A stretch of DNA of 64,000 nucleotides, from the NCBI GenBank assembly GCA_947069175.1, contig CAMTDV010000018.1:46078869-46142868 (forward strand). The letters are read 5' to 3'. Origin of the DNA: Scalesia atractyloides. Lineage: Eukaryota > Streptophyta > Magnoliopsida > Asterales > Asteraceae. The translations under genes were made by a program, and so were the position numbers. Position 1 is the stretch's first letter. Each line of letters begins with the position of its first letter. Shown here in pieces: positions 1-12,191 of this stretch. The notes under the pieces were generated by a model. The model was not told where the DNA came from, searched no databases, and worked only from the letters and a program-made list of their open reading frames with translations.

Positions 1-842
1 CACATTTCTCAATTGTTCCAAGATATCTTAATTAGAATTATGAAACTTGACTTAACTATGTTCCCATCTCAGAATATACTCCCGTATCAAGATTCCCTAG
101 ATTTCATCTTACAGGTGAGCATAGCGTAATTGTTATATGTATCTGGGTTATGCGAAGCCTTGAGAGCTTAGGTTACTACCACCGTATCGACAAAGAGATG
201 AAGGTTCGACTTTAAGGTGTGTTCCAATTTAGGAATCTTTTAAGCACTGCAATTGATTAGATCTTTCGATTCTTTCAATTTTGCTTGCAGTTTTAGGATT
301 TTTAGCAAAAGTATTATAGAAGTTCTAGGCTATTGCTTCCGCAAAATCAGAAGAACTTTATAATACCCCAGAATCAGGCAATCTCTCAAATGAAATTTCG
401 GAGTATTAAGTCCATATATCCGAGAGATGTTAATCCACAAGTTTAAGCAGTTGTAAAATTTAGTTTATATCCCAGAAACAATTTACTGAACGTGTAAAGC
501 CTATCGACATATCCACAGTAAGACTTGTTTATACTTTTTAAACTTTACAATTCCTTAGCATACTGTGATAATAGTCCACTGATGTACTATCATTTCCTTT
601 TTGACACAAAAATCTTTTTGTCTTTTTCATGTTTTTGTGCTTTTTGGTTTTTCATATGTTTTTATATTTTCTCGTAACATTTCTCCCCTAAAATCAAAAA
701 CATATTTTTTTTATTTTAGTTTTTAAGAAATACTAATCCTAAAAGGTAACAAACCAATGAGGATCACCAGAACTCATCGTCCGATCCATATTCAACCTCT
801 GCATCCGCACCTGTCAAAATATTTTTCATACATTAATCCTCA
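1..842 (-). other. 3' untranslated region of element A
   Basis: No coding sequence. The stretch is the reverse complement of the 3' non-coding regions of D (35410-36850) and C (28980-30100) and parallels E (43080-45000). It holds A-rich/T-rich runs and a polypurine-like block (CTCCCCTAAAATC on the plus strand, near 683). The element continues past position 1. Confidence 0.8.
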
Positions 843-2417
843 TTAAGTATTTAAACCGTGAAAGAGTAAATGGTTTGGTGTAAAAATCAGCTTTTTGTTC
901 GTCGGTGTGGATTTTCTCAATTCGTACCAACTTATTTTCGTAGCAATCACGAATGAAGTGGTATCGAATCTCGATATGTTTCGTTCGAGAGTGATGAACT
1001 GGATTTTAGTTATGTCGATAGCTGCCTTATTATCAACATACAGCGGCGTGTCAAGAAATTGCAGGCCATAGTCTCTCATCTGCTGTTGAATCCACAAAAT
1101 CTGTGAACAACTGCTGGAGGCCGAGATATACTCAGCTTCACAAGTAGAGAGAGCAACCGTAGTCTGTTTCTTACACTGCCAGGTTACCAAGCGTGTTCCG
1201 AAGAACTGTTATCCCGCTGTAGTTGATTTTGAATTCAACTTATCTACACCAAAAACAGAATCAGCATATCTTGTCAGATCGAAGTTATCTTTCTTCGGGT
1301 ATCACAAGCCGGTGCTTGGACATCCCTTCAAGTATTTGAAAATTCGCTTCACGATCTGCATGTGTGAGATTCTTGGGCTGGACTGATATCTGGCACAATG
1401 GCAGGTAGGATACATGATATCTGGGCGAGAGGCCGTCAGATACATGAGTGATCCTATCATCGACCTGTAGAGAGTATCATCAAGTGTGGTTCCTGTTTCA
1501 TCAATGCAAATTCCGTGAGTGAGAGCAAGAGGAGTAGATAACGGATTCGAGCTTTCCATTTCAAACTTCTTTAAGATGTCATGAACATACTTGGTTTGAT
1601 GAATGAAAACACCGTCTGGCAACTGATCAACTTGTAATCCGAGGAAGAATTTCATTTCGCCCATAGAAGACATCTCGAATTTCTTCTTCATGATTTTTTC
1701 AAACTCTTTGCCAAGATCATCATTTGTTGAACCGAAGATGATGTCATCCACATATATTTGTACGATAATCAGATGATTTCTAACTTCTCTTATAAAGAGT
1801 GTACTATCCACTGTTCCTCTGATAAAGCCATTGCTGATGAGATGTTGAGATAACGTCTCATACCAGGCTCTCGGGCCTGATGCAAAGCATATAGTGCTTT
1901 ATCCAAGAGATAAGCTTTCTTCTTGTTCAGTGGATCGACAAAACCTGGTGGTTGGCTGACGGCACTTGCTTATGTAGCTTACCATATAGAAAAGCTGATT
2001 TCACATCTAACTCGTACACCTTAAATCCTTTCCAAGCAGCAAATGCAAGAAAAAAGCGATTTGACTCCAATCTAGCAACTGGTGCATATACTTCTGTATA
2101 ATCAATTCCTTCTTGTTGATGGAATCCCTTGACAACAAGCCGAGCTTTGTTGCGCACTATTACTCCACGATCATCGGCTTGCACTTGAAGACCCATTTGG
2201 TATCTATCGCCTTTTGATTCTCCGGTAGGTCAACAAGCTTCCATACCCCTAGTTTTTCGAACTGTAGTAGTTCTTCTTGCATCGCTTGCACCCAGTTTTC
2301 ATCTCCTAAAGCTTCAGAAACATTCTTCGGCTCAATCTAGGATATGAAACATGAATAGTAGCAATACTTTTGAACTGGAGCTACTCGAGTATAGAAACAA
2401 CTCAAAGCTTTGTTAAT
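843..2417 (-). pseudogene. pol C-terminal part of element A: reverse transcriptase and RNase H
   Basis: Three open segments on the minus strand (1927-2196, 1302-1811, 843-1190) give the copia RT and RNase H in order. The first carries the LDVKSAFLYGK block with the first catalytic Asp; the second carries YVDDIIFGST, the polymerase active site, and the SLMYLTASRPDI block. The last carries LSTCEAEYISAS and YVDNKAA of RNase H. Frameshifts separate the segments (near 1260, 1860 and 2200) and the 5' linker is short of codons. Active-site motifs remain but the reading frame does not, so I call it a pseudogene. The D copy (33889-35406) shows the unbroken version. Confidence 0.9.
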
Positions 2418-3690
2418 CTAGCTCCTTGTTCTCACGCCAGTTTGCAATTCACCAATTATGGAGTTCGATGGGTGGTATGAATAGGTCCTTGGCATCACCT
2501 CACTAGGAACATCAACAGTATTCTCCTGATTACTAATATTCTGATCTACCACCGCTTCAACTGTAGGAGCACTAGAAGACGTTTCATTTTGTGTACTCGG
2601 ACTAGCAGATTGATTCAACATACTTGTGGTCTGCTCAGATTCTTCGTCAAAAGAAGATTCTCCATCATCAGCGAAATTCGAAGCTTCATCAAAGTCAGAA
2701 TTCTGATTCTAAGAAAAAATAGGCTCCGTAGTAGCATTTCCTGGTTCAGTGGAAACATTTGCTGGGGTTGTAGTAGGTGTTACTTCTGCTTCAGAAACTT
2801 GTTCAACTGGAACACCACTACTACTCGGACCTGCACCAGAACACGATGTTCCAATAGTCGAATTTCCACAAATCTTGATAATTGAACAACTACGCATCGC
2901 CTTTTCTTTGAATAGGAGTTGTGTACCGAAAGCAATCAACAGTTGTGCTTCGACCACTCTTCTCAAAGTTGGAATGTAAACTCTCCTGAGCGGACTAGCA
3001 TAGCCGACAAAGAAACCTTCCAGCGTTTTGGCACCGAACTTTCCATCCGAATCAATCATCGTGCAAGGTGCGCCAAACGGTTCTAGAAACTTTAGATTTG
3101 GTTTCCTTCGGTTGATCATCTCGAAGAAAGTCTTCTTTGTTGATTTGACTGTCAAGACTCTGTTTAATGTGTAGCATGCCGCTGCAACCGCCTCACTCCA
3201 GAAGCTAATAGGAAGTTTACTCCATTCTGTTGCGGAGTGTAAGGTGCACTGAATTTGTGCAGAATTCCTTTAGCGTTGCAAAAATCATTCATCCGGGTAT
3301 TTTTGAACTCCGTACCATTATCGTTTCGAATTCGTCTAACAGGGAGATGGTACAGATTTTCAATCTTCTTGAAGAGAATTACAAGATTATTTAACGTTTC
3401 GTCTTTGCTCTCCTGGAAGAAAACCCATGAATATCATGAATAGTCATCCGTGACAACTAGACAATACAGATCTCCGGATATACTTCGAACATTCACTGGA
3501 CCGAAAAGATCCATATGTAGTCGTTCAAGCGGCATCTTAATGGAGTTAAGAATCTTCTTAGGATGTGACTTTTTAATCTGCTTTCCTTTCTTGCATTCAT
3601 TTGAAAGCTTTGAAGATTCACTCCTTCGACTAAGTCGTTGTGAACCAGAAAATTCATTTTCCTAAAGTGTATATGTCCCATCTTTATGTG
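2418..3690 (-). pseudogene. integrase region and linker of element A
   Basis: Minus-strand segments 3493-3681 (MGHIHFRKMNFLVHN, end of the zinc-binding pre-integrase region), the core at 3180-3490 in shifted frames, 2709-3155 (FFEMINRRKPNLKFLEPFG and KTLEGFFVGYASPLRR, typical of copia integrase C-termini) and 2418-2621 (Ser/Thr/Pro-rich linker ending ELQTGVRTRS) follow the same order as D 32440-33900. Several frameshifts and stops break it. The enzyme would have inserted the cDNA; this copy cannot make it. Confidence 0.85.
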
Positions 3691-4140
3691 CTATAGAATC
3701 GAATCTCTCTCTGTGGCCTTTGTTACAAAACATTGAACCGACTTTGACGATGTGGTAGTAACACTCATGTCTAGCACATAAAGATCATTTTCGCGTGGAG
3801 CGCGCATCAGAATCCATTCATCCGGAATCTTGAAGCCTGGCTTAAAAATCATGCACTCCTTGTTGTTGAAATGAACGGTAAACTGCTTATCGCAAATCTG
3901 AGAAATACTGAGAAGATTGTTTTCCACCTCGGCGATATAGTTGACCTTATCAAATGACACCACACCATTTGAAAGTTTTCCTTCTGCTATGATTCGACCT
4001 CCTTGATTACCATTGAATCCTACATAACCTCTGTTAATCGTTTTAATATCAAAGAGTAGTGCTTTCATCCCAGTCATGTGACGTGAAGCTCCGCTATCCA
4101 GAATCCACTTTGATAAAATGGATCTTTGGAACCCCTGCAC
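3691..4140 (-). pseudogene. protease and pre-integrase segment of element A
   Basis: The minus-strand ORF begins just downstream of the gag stop and soon reaches SKWILDSGASRHMTGM, the copia aspartic protease active site (DSGAS). The pre-integrase segment ending at VTKATERDSIL follows. The frame upstream is closed by a TAA next to the gag stop, so gag and pol are not joined by a simple frameshift in this copy. The segment is open for about 149 codons, but gag and integrase on either side are broken. Confidence 0.85.
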
Positions 4141-4159
4141 ATGTTAACAACTCAGTGAA

Positions 4160-5984
4160 AAAGTGCAACCCAAGCCTTTTTGGTCTTGGGTTTGGGATAA
4201 TAATCTTCATAAACATCCTCATAAGCCCTCTGATATTCATAATCAACATCTAAGATTTCATCGACATTTAAGTTTTCAAACTTGACTTTCTTCTTTTCTT
4301 TTGAAAGTTTAGGAAAAACTTTGTCAATGTCTGACTTTACCGATTTTCAGTTTTATCCTTTGATTCAAACACTTTGTCATTACCAATCTTGACTGACTCA
4401 GATTTTGCAACTTCAGATGATGATGAAGTTTTCTTTGCAACCCATGCTTGAGATTTAACCTGTGCTTTCTTGATATAAAACTTTGAATCTTTGTTTTCAT
4501 TTGATTTAGAAGATTCACCTTTTTCAAAAGTTGATTTTTCAATTTTAAATTCACTTTTAGGTTTCACTTCAATGTTAAATTCATTGTTTCGTTTTAAGAT
4601 CGTGATCGGCTTTACGATCTCTGGTTACATAAGTTTCTCATCATCTGAAACTGTCTTTCGTCGATGATACACATGCTTTGATTTCGGACACTTACGAGCA
4701 ATGTGACCAACTTCATTGCATTTGAAGCAAGTCCGAGTATCATGAGAATGTCCATTCGTGGGTTTTACTCCACTTGTGGATTTAGCCTTATCACGAAGTT
4801 CCTTCTCTTTCTTAAACTCATCATTTGATTGCTTTCCAATCAAATTCTCTTCCTGAACCGTGTTTGTCCCATAAATGAAATTCATGTTTTTATTCTTGTA
4901 TTCATGAAATTGTGACTTTTGTTTATTTTTCGTATCATCTTCTACCTCCAAACCCAAACCCGCTCTCCTGTTCTCAGGAAAATCACCACCATTCTTTCGG
5001 TAGTTGTTATACTTTTTTATGGGTTTTGAGTAAAATTTTATCTCATTTTTCTCTAAATCCTCTGATGATACTTCGACAAGTTTGAACAATTTTTCAATTT
5101 GATCTTCTTTCACGTTTCGAATCGGAAAGCTATCGTCGAAATATAGTCTACCAGGATCCTTAACTTTGTACATCACAATGTTAAGATCATCACTTAGGCT
5201 ATCTTCCGATGATGTATCGTCATTTTCGGATTGTGATTCGGAACTGTTCAAACTTGAATTGGCGAAGCTGCCATCATCAGATTTACTCTCCAAAATATTT
5301 TCAACCACTTTGTTTACGACTGCTTCACTATCATCGTTTGTGTAGGTTATGTCAATGTTCTCAGGCAACTCATTTTTCTTTTCGGTACTCTACATTGAGC
5401 GCCTTTCCATCCCTTCAACTTTCTTGCGACAATAATTTTCGCACAAGGTAGGTGGACATTGCTATAATCCCCCACGTTTCTTACCTTTTGATTTCTGAAC
5501 GTTTTCTTCCGATGGAATCGTTGGAAGAATATGATCGATGACGTAAGCATTCACGGTATAGCTTTTCAAAAGCTGTCGAACCCTTTTAATTTCAATTGTC
5601 ATATCTTGAAGTTCTTGTTTTGTTTTAGCAATGGTGTTGATATATATATTAATGGCATTTTGTTTTTCCATTATCGTTGCTTTTAATATTCTTATTAGGT
5701 CATGGTGTTCTAAGTTTCTTTTATCAAGCCTGCAGTAATCTCCTTTCATTTTATCATAAACTTCCTTCATTGTGCGATAATCATATTTAAAATTGTTATT
5801 ATGCACATTAAGTTCACTTATGATTTGCTATTTCTCGGCGCATTGCACACATGACTCAGTACATTTCGTACAAAGTTTTTCAACCTCCACGATTTGCACT
5901 TTTACCACCTCTTTTTCTACTACTTTTACCTCCGGACCTACTTTTGTCAAATTTTCTATCATCACTTTGTTTGCGATCTCCGTG
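4160..5984 (-). pseudogene. gag C-terminal half of element A
   Basis: Minus-strand segments 5462-5806, 4625-5368 and 4324-4567 give the C-terminal gag: a coiled, charged region, an acidic Ser-rich stretch, then the second CCHC knuckle CFKCNEVGHIARKC (about 4690-4731) and a Lys-rich tail ending KKAWVALFH before the stop. Gag binds genomic RNA and forms the particle. The N-terminal half lies at 8630-10410, beyond the solo LTR. Frameshifts lie near 4600 and 5380-5460. Confidence 0.85.
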
Positions 5985-7019
5985 AGGTTTGTCACACCCC
6001 GACCCGTAGCGGAAAAGGTGATCGGGGCATGATTGGGTTATCATCAAAGCTCATGACATTTATTAAGCGTTTCATATTCATTAATACAAATTAAATGGAA
6101 ATTTACAATAAATGTTACATCATGATCTAACTAACAATCTAAACTTCTTTGTTCTCTTCTAAGGCATATCCTATGTTTTCCTTGCTTCAACCTGTTCACC
6201 TGTATCATGTGTAAAAAGGTTTTTGGATCAACATAATGTTGGCGAGTAAATCCTATGGAAAACATTTGAACAAATTTATTTAAGTTGATTATGAAATATA
6301 TGCACAACCAAACATGAGTAAAAATAGATGTAACTTAATCAACAATCATAAGATATTGAATGATACACTCATGAATAATAATGGAACAATTAGAGGCACG
6401 CGATGCTCAACTCGTCTCTCACGAGGAACTGAGAGGCCTGATGATTGAATTTCATAAACATGATAATATGAATGACACAACTACAAACAATATAAACTCA
6501 AGGATACACACATGAACAATAATGAATTTGATTTGAAGCACGCGATGTTCTACTCGTCTCCCACGAGGAACTGATGGGCTTAATGTATGAGTTTCATATA
6601 ATTTGACAAAAGGAAATAAATAAGTCACAACAATACAAACAATCTAAGTTTAGGTCATGATGTGGTATGGCACAAGTTTAAATAAATAAATTAGTTATTT
6701 TCATAACACATGACACACCCCAAAACGTGTAATTTAAAAGGGGGAGTTGTAAGATTCACTCACAGTGGGTGCGTTCGGTTGATGACGTTGAATGCACGCG
6801 AAGTGGTTTTAACCACGAGTGAGATTTAACCTAGATAAATCGCATTATGGTTTGGTAAGTAAACGGATTTTATTAATCTATTTTAGTAGGATTGTTGGGT
6901 GTATTTTTGTGAGTTTGAGGCTATTTTCTAACCTTAAAAATGTTATTTTTAAGTATTTATAATTGATTTTTAATTAAAATAATTAAATAAAAATAATAAA
7001 AAAATTTATTTTTTTCTGT

Positions 7020-7060
7020 CCGTTGACCGGCCCGTTGACCGTTGACCTGACCGTTGACCG
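7020..7060 (+). promoter_or_regulatory. Cluster of four W-box cores (TTGACC) in solo LTR
   Basis: TTGACC occurs at 7023, 7035, 7042 and 7053. In the other LTR copy the same place (48536-48578, opposite strand) has five GGTCAA and one AGTCAA. TTGACC/T is the WRKY-factor core. The units are also a CGGTCAA heptamer tandem, so repeat slippage alone could explain them. Confidence 0.45.
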
Positions 7061-7080
7061 GTTCAATTCGGAATACAAGT

Positions 7081-7665
7081 GCGCTGAGTGAGGCTCGAAC
7101 CCGAGACCTCTCGTACGCGTGCACGCAGCTCTACCAACTGAGCTACGTGTCTAACCCGTTATATATCTGATTTTAATTATATATATATATTAATTAGTTT
7201 AAACCGAAAATCATTTTTATTTTAAAAACAGTTTAAGCGACTCGGACATGCACTCCACAGGTCTCGAACCCGGGACCTGTGGTTTAAACTAACACACAGT
7301 CCACCGCTGGACTGTGTGTTTAACATGTTACATATTTCCACTTTTATTATACTTAAATACAAATTATCTGCTTTCATTTCTGACTCTATTTAAAAAGTTA
7401 ATCATTGTCCGGGTCGATGTAGGAGACCGGACTCGAACTTGTGGACGTGCGATTAAACATACACACAGTCCACCGCTGGACTGTGTGTTTAACTTGGTTA
7501 TTATTCCGATTATTAATATACTTAACATATATCTAAGGTGACTCCGGTTCAGTAAACAAAAAAAATGGTTTTTATTAAGGCAGCGTGTGTGAGACGGGAT
7601 TCGAACTTGAGACGTTTTGCGTTTTATATGTGCACACAGTCCACCGCTGGACTGTGTGTCTAACC
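7081..7665 (-). repeat. Tandem tRNA-like/hairpin modules, four units, ~170 bp period
   Basis: Four minus-strand units (about 7581-7665, 7412-7494, 7243-7325, 7081-7157) each start GTTAGACAC or GTTAAACAC and end with a B-box-like motif (GTTCGAG or similar). Three units contain a perfect 11 bp stem CACACAGTCCA with a four-base loop (7293-7318, 7462-7487, 7633-7658). The fourth, 7081-7157, instead has a recognisable tRNA D-arm GCTCAGTTGGTAGAGC and GGGTTCGAGCC. Neighbouring units start 169-171 bp apart with AT-rich spacers. Acceptor stems do not pair, so these are not functional tRNAs. Confidence 0.75.
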
Positions 7666-8364
7666 CGATTAATTTCATGATTTATATTATACTTATATGA
7701 TACAGAATTACGTCGTCTTCTTCATCCAGTTTGAACCAGAAATCGGAAATCGACTGGTTCAAGATTTTTATCAGTTTATTAGTGTGTTTCAGTTCGTTAC
7801 GGTGAGATAAATGTGAAAAGGAAAAGAAATTGGGCAGAGAAGTATACCGACTAGACTCTCTGTTTTCCGGCAGAAACTCCGGCGACAGAATTCAACTCCG
7901 GCGTCAGGTGTCTTGCAGCAGCAAGTCTCCGGAAAGCTTGGAAAGAGTATGGGTATCTCCGGTATAAGCTTCAGAGGCTCAGCAAGGCTCGGCAATGGGG
8001 AAGTCGGTTTTCCGGTGACGAACAGAAAAGTTCCGGCGAGTGGAATTACGCCGAGGAAGAGTGTGGTTTTGAGCGAAAAGGTTTGTCGTCGGTTGTGGGT
8101 TAATTTATAAGGCAAAACGTTGAAGAATCTGGTCTGATTTCCGACTGGATTCACTGATTTAAATTTCCCGGCGGTTATGGTTTTGGTCGCGGACTTCAAT
8201 CATCGGTTATAACCGATGTCTGGTTAAAGGTTTACGTTATAACGTAAATTGTAGTTAAGACTCGCGAGATTTCCGGGATTCCGACGACTGAAATGTTTGG
8301 GCGCCGGTTTTGAATTCGTAACGTCACTTTATGAATTAAATGATTCTATTATTTAACAAACGGA

Positions 8365-8446
8365 ACAAGTGGCGCAGTGGTTTGTGTGTGTGAGTTAAGT
8401 CCGTTTCCGGATCGGTACAGACCCGGGTTCGAAACCCGGCAGAAGC
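8365..8446 (+). repeat. tRNA-like module with intact T-arm, antisense to the solo LTR
   Basis: The segment has an A-box-like GTGGCGCAGTGG and a perfect T-arm: CCGGG, loop TTCGAAA, CCCGG. Length is about 82 bases. The second LTR copy keeps it at 47178-47260 with the same 5 bp stem and a different loop (TTCAAGT). It points against the LTR sense strand. A full cloverleaf is not evident, so I call it tRNA-derived rather than a gene. Confidence 0.6.
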
Positions 8447-8629
8447 AAATCATTTTTATTTTGCGATTTTTGACAGTTTTTCAAAAACTAAATATATATT
8501 CCCGTATAATAATTGATTACGGATCGTTTAAAAATATTTTGGGCATTTAATTCGCAACGAAAATTTTGACTGACTGTTCGGTTGATAAACGGAGCGGGTT
8601 TGGTAAATCCGTTTTTGACGGATGTTACA

Positions 8630-10410
8630 AGGTTCTCCTTATTCTTATCCTTGGTTATGTCAAAGAATTCCTTAACACTAGTTTTGCTTCTTCAACAACA
8701 TTCTCAGAAGATGCTGCATCAAAGCAACGTACAAAACTAGAGGCAATGTTAGGAAAAAAGAACACTCCGCATCCTTGTATGATGATAGATCTCCTCTTCT
8801 TCTGTTTGTTGCATGTATTCTTCTAGAATCGCGTTCTCCAGAGCTACATCCTCAGCAGATGTATCTTGCTCTTCCAAGATCTCGGCCATTATAGAAACTC
8901 CAGTCTTCTTAGCAATATATGTTTTCCAATCAAAGCCATCATCTTCAATAGAAGCAACCATCGCTTTTTCTGCAGTGTTAGACGGTTTCTCTTGGACTTC
9001 GACTTGAGATTTCCTCGAAAACAGCTTGTATTGTAATGCTTTCTTGTAGTAGTCATTGCCGTCTCCGAAAGGACTTTGGTTGCCACTTGCTTATGGGTTC
9101 TTGCATTCTCGTTTTAAATGCCCTTTTGTCGGCATCTGAAGCAAGTAACTTCGTCTTGTCGAATCTAAGCTTTTTGCTCAAGTTTCCGATGTCTTTTCCA
9201 ATTACTGCAACAAATTTGGTAACTCTCCGTATAATCGAAGCTAAGGACCATTTGATGTCCATTAACTCAAGCTCTTCCTCATCCACTTGATCGTAATCCT
9301 CAGCAGTCATTTCTAGATTTCCGATCTTCCCAACCACTAAACTCTCATAAGATTCCAGTACTGTAGCAAGAAGTGCCATATGTTGTTTAGCCACTTGGTC
9401 AGAGAAGAAGTTGTTTAGGTTGACCACAATGTTGCACTAACAAGTTCGGATCAGAATTTGATTGATTATTCTGATTCGTCCGATTCTGAAATGGTGAGTT
9501 AGAACTCGTGCTCGTATATGATGCATTCGGAGGACTCTGATCATAGTTAGGATATGATTGAATATTCTGTGACGAATGATTTGAGGAATTCATATTCGCA
9601 CTGAAAGCTGCCTGGATCTTCGGACTCGTAATTTCTTGCGCTCCACTCTTGTAATAAAGTCCAACATCTTGAACAACGTTTGCATTCTTTGATTTGGCAA
9701 TTTTCAATAATTCCATCTCATGCCCTTCTAATTTGTCAAAAAGTGGATAGCTCGAAAATTTCCCAGCTTGGACTTTCCTTCAACACCATTAGATACGTTG
9801 TCTATTCTCCTTCCGGTAATGCATCGGCCAGCCTATCAATATATTCTACATCTGTCTTAAGAAGATCATGTCTTCTCATCTGAACTTTTAAATGACAGAA
9901 GCTTTCTATCATTTGTTTCATCGTCTCGCCTTTCATCATAGAGAAAATGTCGAACTCTTTCATGATAAGAGCCTTCTTGCTCTTGATCATCTCAGCACTT
10001 CCCAAGTATTTCGCACCCAAAGACTTCCACAGTTGTTGTGCAGTTGTATACCCTGGTAGTAAGATCAGTATATCTTCTTTCACGGACTGCTGAATCAGAC
10101 TGATCATCTTCTTTTCTGCAACATAGGCTTCCTTTTGCTGGGTTGAGAATTTCTCCATTCCAATACCATTCTCATGCTCATCCTTTGGCCAGGTGTACCC
10201 TATTTCAACCGTAACCCAACTACAGAAAAAGTTAGCCTGAACCCAGTTCGTGAATTTCTCCTTCCACCCCTCGGACTCATCCATGCTCATAAGCTTCGAT
10301 GGCTTCACCGGCGTTCCCATCTCATTATCCAGATTAACTTGATTCACCATATTGGCATTTGATGTTGAAGCCACAGTTGTCATATACGCATTGTGTAGAT
10401 CTTGATCCAT
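8630..10410 (-). pseudogene. gag N-terminal half of element A
   Basis: Starts at 10410 with MDQDLHNAYMTTV; the open segment 9802-10410 carries PSKLMSMDESEGWKEKFTNW, matching the gag N-termini of C (25424) and E (51281). It continues through 9399-9716 (Ser/Gln-rich, ELLKIAKSKNANVVQDVG) and 9053-9427 (QHMALLATVLESYESLV, YDQVDEEELELMDIKWSL). The first zinc knuckle near 9090-9135 is frameshifted. About 8630-8790 holds sequence absent from the C gag, next to the solo LTR. Context and leader show this is the translation start of gag. Confidence 0.85.
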
Positions 10411-10961
10411 AACAAAGAGTAGACAAGTATAACTGAAAACACGTTCAAAAACTTGAAAACTTGATTAGGCACGGACAAGTTCGGTCGAACTTGTACATAT
10501 AACAAATTTCAAATTCAATTTAAACAAGTTCGGGCGAACTTGTTTAAAATTTCAAGAATTTTCACAATTTCAAGTTCGGGCGAACTTGTGTTTGGATTTG
10601 AAAATTTTCCAAATTTTATCCAAGTTCGGGCGAACTTACTGAAAATTTCAACAAAAATGATCAAGTTCGGTCGAACTTGGTCAGATTTCACTGAAACTTC
10701 AATCAAGTTCGGGCGAAGATAATAAAAATCAACAAAGTTGGGTGTAGAAACTTGGTTTTTTGACAATTTCGACATGAATTCATTTGAATTTGATTCTCAA
10801 ACTTTTAGGGGTTTGTAATTAAGTGATTATCTATGGCATGTTCAATTTTTAGCCATTTTTGTCCATGAATTCTTCAATTATGTGAAAAGGTTAAGAAAAA
10901 TGGTAGAAATGAGTAGAAATAGAATGATTCTTGTGTTGATTTCAGCAAATATAGGTATCCT
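10411..10961 (-). promoter_or_regulatory. 5' leader of element A with palindrome array
   Basis: Six copies, some degenerate, of the palindrome CAAGTTCG-NN-CGAACTTG lie at 10475-10494, 10519-10548, 10571-10588, 10621-10636, 10662-10679 and 10704-10716. The second extends to a perfect 30 bp palindrome with 14 bp arms. The array lies just upstream of the gag start. The primer site expected at the LTR junction (near 10960) is gone through a deletion of roughly 35 bp, by comparison with C and E. No ORF of substance. Confidence 0.8.
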
Positions 10962-11356
10962 CAGCTCGGGAGCCTAAATTTGTATCTATTGTCCATATAT
11001 GCGGAATTTTGACAAGTTAACCAAATACACAAGAATTATTGTTTAATCGTCAGTTTATTAATGTTCAAAAGTATTACAACTTGAAATCCAAACTAACAGA
11101 GCTTCGCCGTAGAAGTTGCAAAGTTGTTACAATGAATGAACCTAGACTTCCTATATATAAGCATACAAGTTCGCTCGACCAAAGTCTTGGCATGATCAAG
11201 TTCGACCGAACTTGTATGTTAACAACTTGATCAGCCAACTATAACTTCGGTCGAACTTGTATGTTAATAACATAAATACTTATGAAATCTAACAATTCAA
11301 GCTATAAACATATAGACTCGATCCAAGACCTAGACAATAGACATTATGCATCAACA
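10962..11356 (-). repeat. 5' LTR of element A (3' terminus deleted)
   Basis: Matches the LTRs of C, D and E in reverse complement and ends on the plus strand with TGCATCAACA (TGTTGATGCA on the sense strand). It holds palindromes near 11165, 11197-11214 and 11243-11259. The terminus next to the primer site is missing. The next base starts the truncated LTR at 11357. Confidence 0.8.
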
Positions 11357-12191
11357 AGCAGCAGTGGCTCGTGTAACAATTGCGATGAGTTGTGTTGACG
11401 ACTGTAAATGGTGTTGTAAAGGTGCTCGCAGGTAGTAGGGTTGCGTGTGGCGGCAGGAGGTGGTTTCCACAAGGTGGCGCGACGGAGTACGGGTGGTGAA
11501 CTGGTGGTCATGGGGATTCGGAACGAAGCCGCGCGTAAAAGAAGTTGTGTGATGAAGGGTTTGAGAACCAGTTATGGAGTCAGTTTCTAAGTTTATGTCG
11601 CAATCAATTCCCGATTTCACATGATTGCATCGTTTGACTCTCCAACATATATATAGACTATATTATGTACTTATTTTCTAAACATAATAGCTCAAAGGCA
11701 CTAGCACATGACGAGTTTATATGAAGTTGGTAAAACGAGTGATTCTAATTGTTAACAATTGGCCGTAGGATCGATTGGTTAATAATTAAATGTTGTAATG
11801 GCTTCATTTTCTTTTAGGCTCAGAACGTTCATAAAAGAAAACCATTCATCTCCTTAAATTTAGAAATTTCACAAACCACTCTTATGGTATTAGGTTAATT
11901 GCAAAGTAACCCCATTTACTTTTGAATTTTTGTATAGACCCTAAAGTTTTGAGTTCAAATTAACCAAATATACTTTTACATTATTATAAGTATAATTAGT
12001 ATCATTATTCACTAATTTATTGTTTTTATTTAAAATATGAAAATTATTACCGAATCATTCGCTAAATGACACACTCATTAAATTGTCACTAATTTCATTA
12101 ATCCAATCCTATGATGTATTGAAATTGTGCAAAGGCCAATATCACTAATAGATATTTATTACTTTAGCATTTCAAATTTCTGGATATTATA
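11357..12191 (-). repeat. 3' LTR remnant of the long-LTR element
   Basis: Collinear with 15718-16987 except for a 406 bp MITE present only there. Ends GGATATTATA where the intact copy has GGATATTACA, a single change at the terminus. Only a few percent divergence is visible by eye. The ORF at 11351-11620 is not supported. Confidence 0.8.

Larger units (their letters stand above)
5990..8629 (-). mobile_element. Solo LTR (gypsy type, 2.64 kb) carrying tRNA-like modules
   Basis: The insert starts TGTCACACCCCGACC and ends GGATGTTACA on the plus strand, so it reads TGTAACA to TGTGACA on the minus strand. It is flanked by a perfect 5 bp duplication AGGTT (5985-5989 and 8630-8634). TG/CA ends, 5 bp duplication and no second LTR or coding region make a solo LTR the best reading. 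Its 3' terminus (TCGGGGTGTGACA) matches that of the gypsy LTR at 57993-61133, which gives the orientation. A second copy in the opposite orientation lies at 46992-49740 with its own duplication CATAT. Both hold tRNA-like modules and GGTCAAC heptamers. The 136-codon ORF at 7789-8199 is probably chance. Confidence 0.8.
1..11356 (-). mobile_element. Sirevirus-type Ty1/copia element A (3' end outside window)
   Basis: Read on the minus strand the order is LTR remnant (10962-11356), palindrome-rich leader, gag, protease, integrase, reverse transcriptase, RNase H and 3' untranslated region, the copia order. Two gag zinc knuckles and the long 3' untranslated region fit Sireviruses. The element runs off the left edge, so the 3' LTR and target duplication are not visible. 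Gag is split by a solo LTR at 5990-8629. Every ORF is broken by stops or frameshifts, so the copy is dead. Its right LTR end (TGCATCAACA on the plus strand, ending 11356) abuts the truncated LTR of the element at 11357-16987, into which A evidently inserted. Confidence 0.9.

Noticed and set aside
7789..8199. 136-codon minus-strand ORF as a gene
   Set aside because: It lies in the GC-richer part of the solo LTR, shows no domain, and I could not see the same frame kept in the other LTR copy.
7081..8446. Functional tRNA genes
   Set aside because: D-arm and T-arm motifs are present but acceptor stems do not pair and anticodon arms are poor; all lie within an LTR repeated elsewhere in the window.
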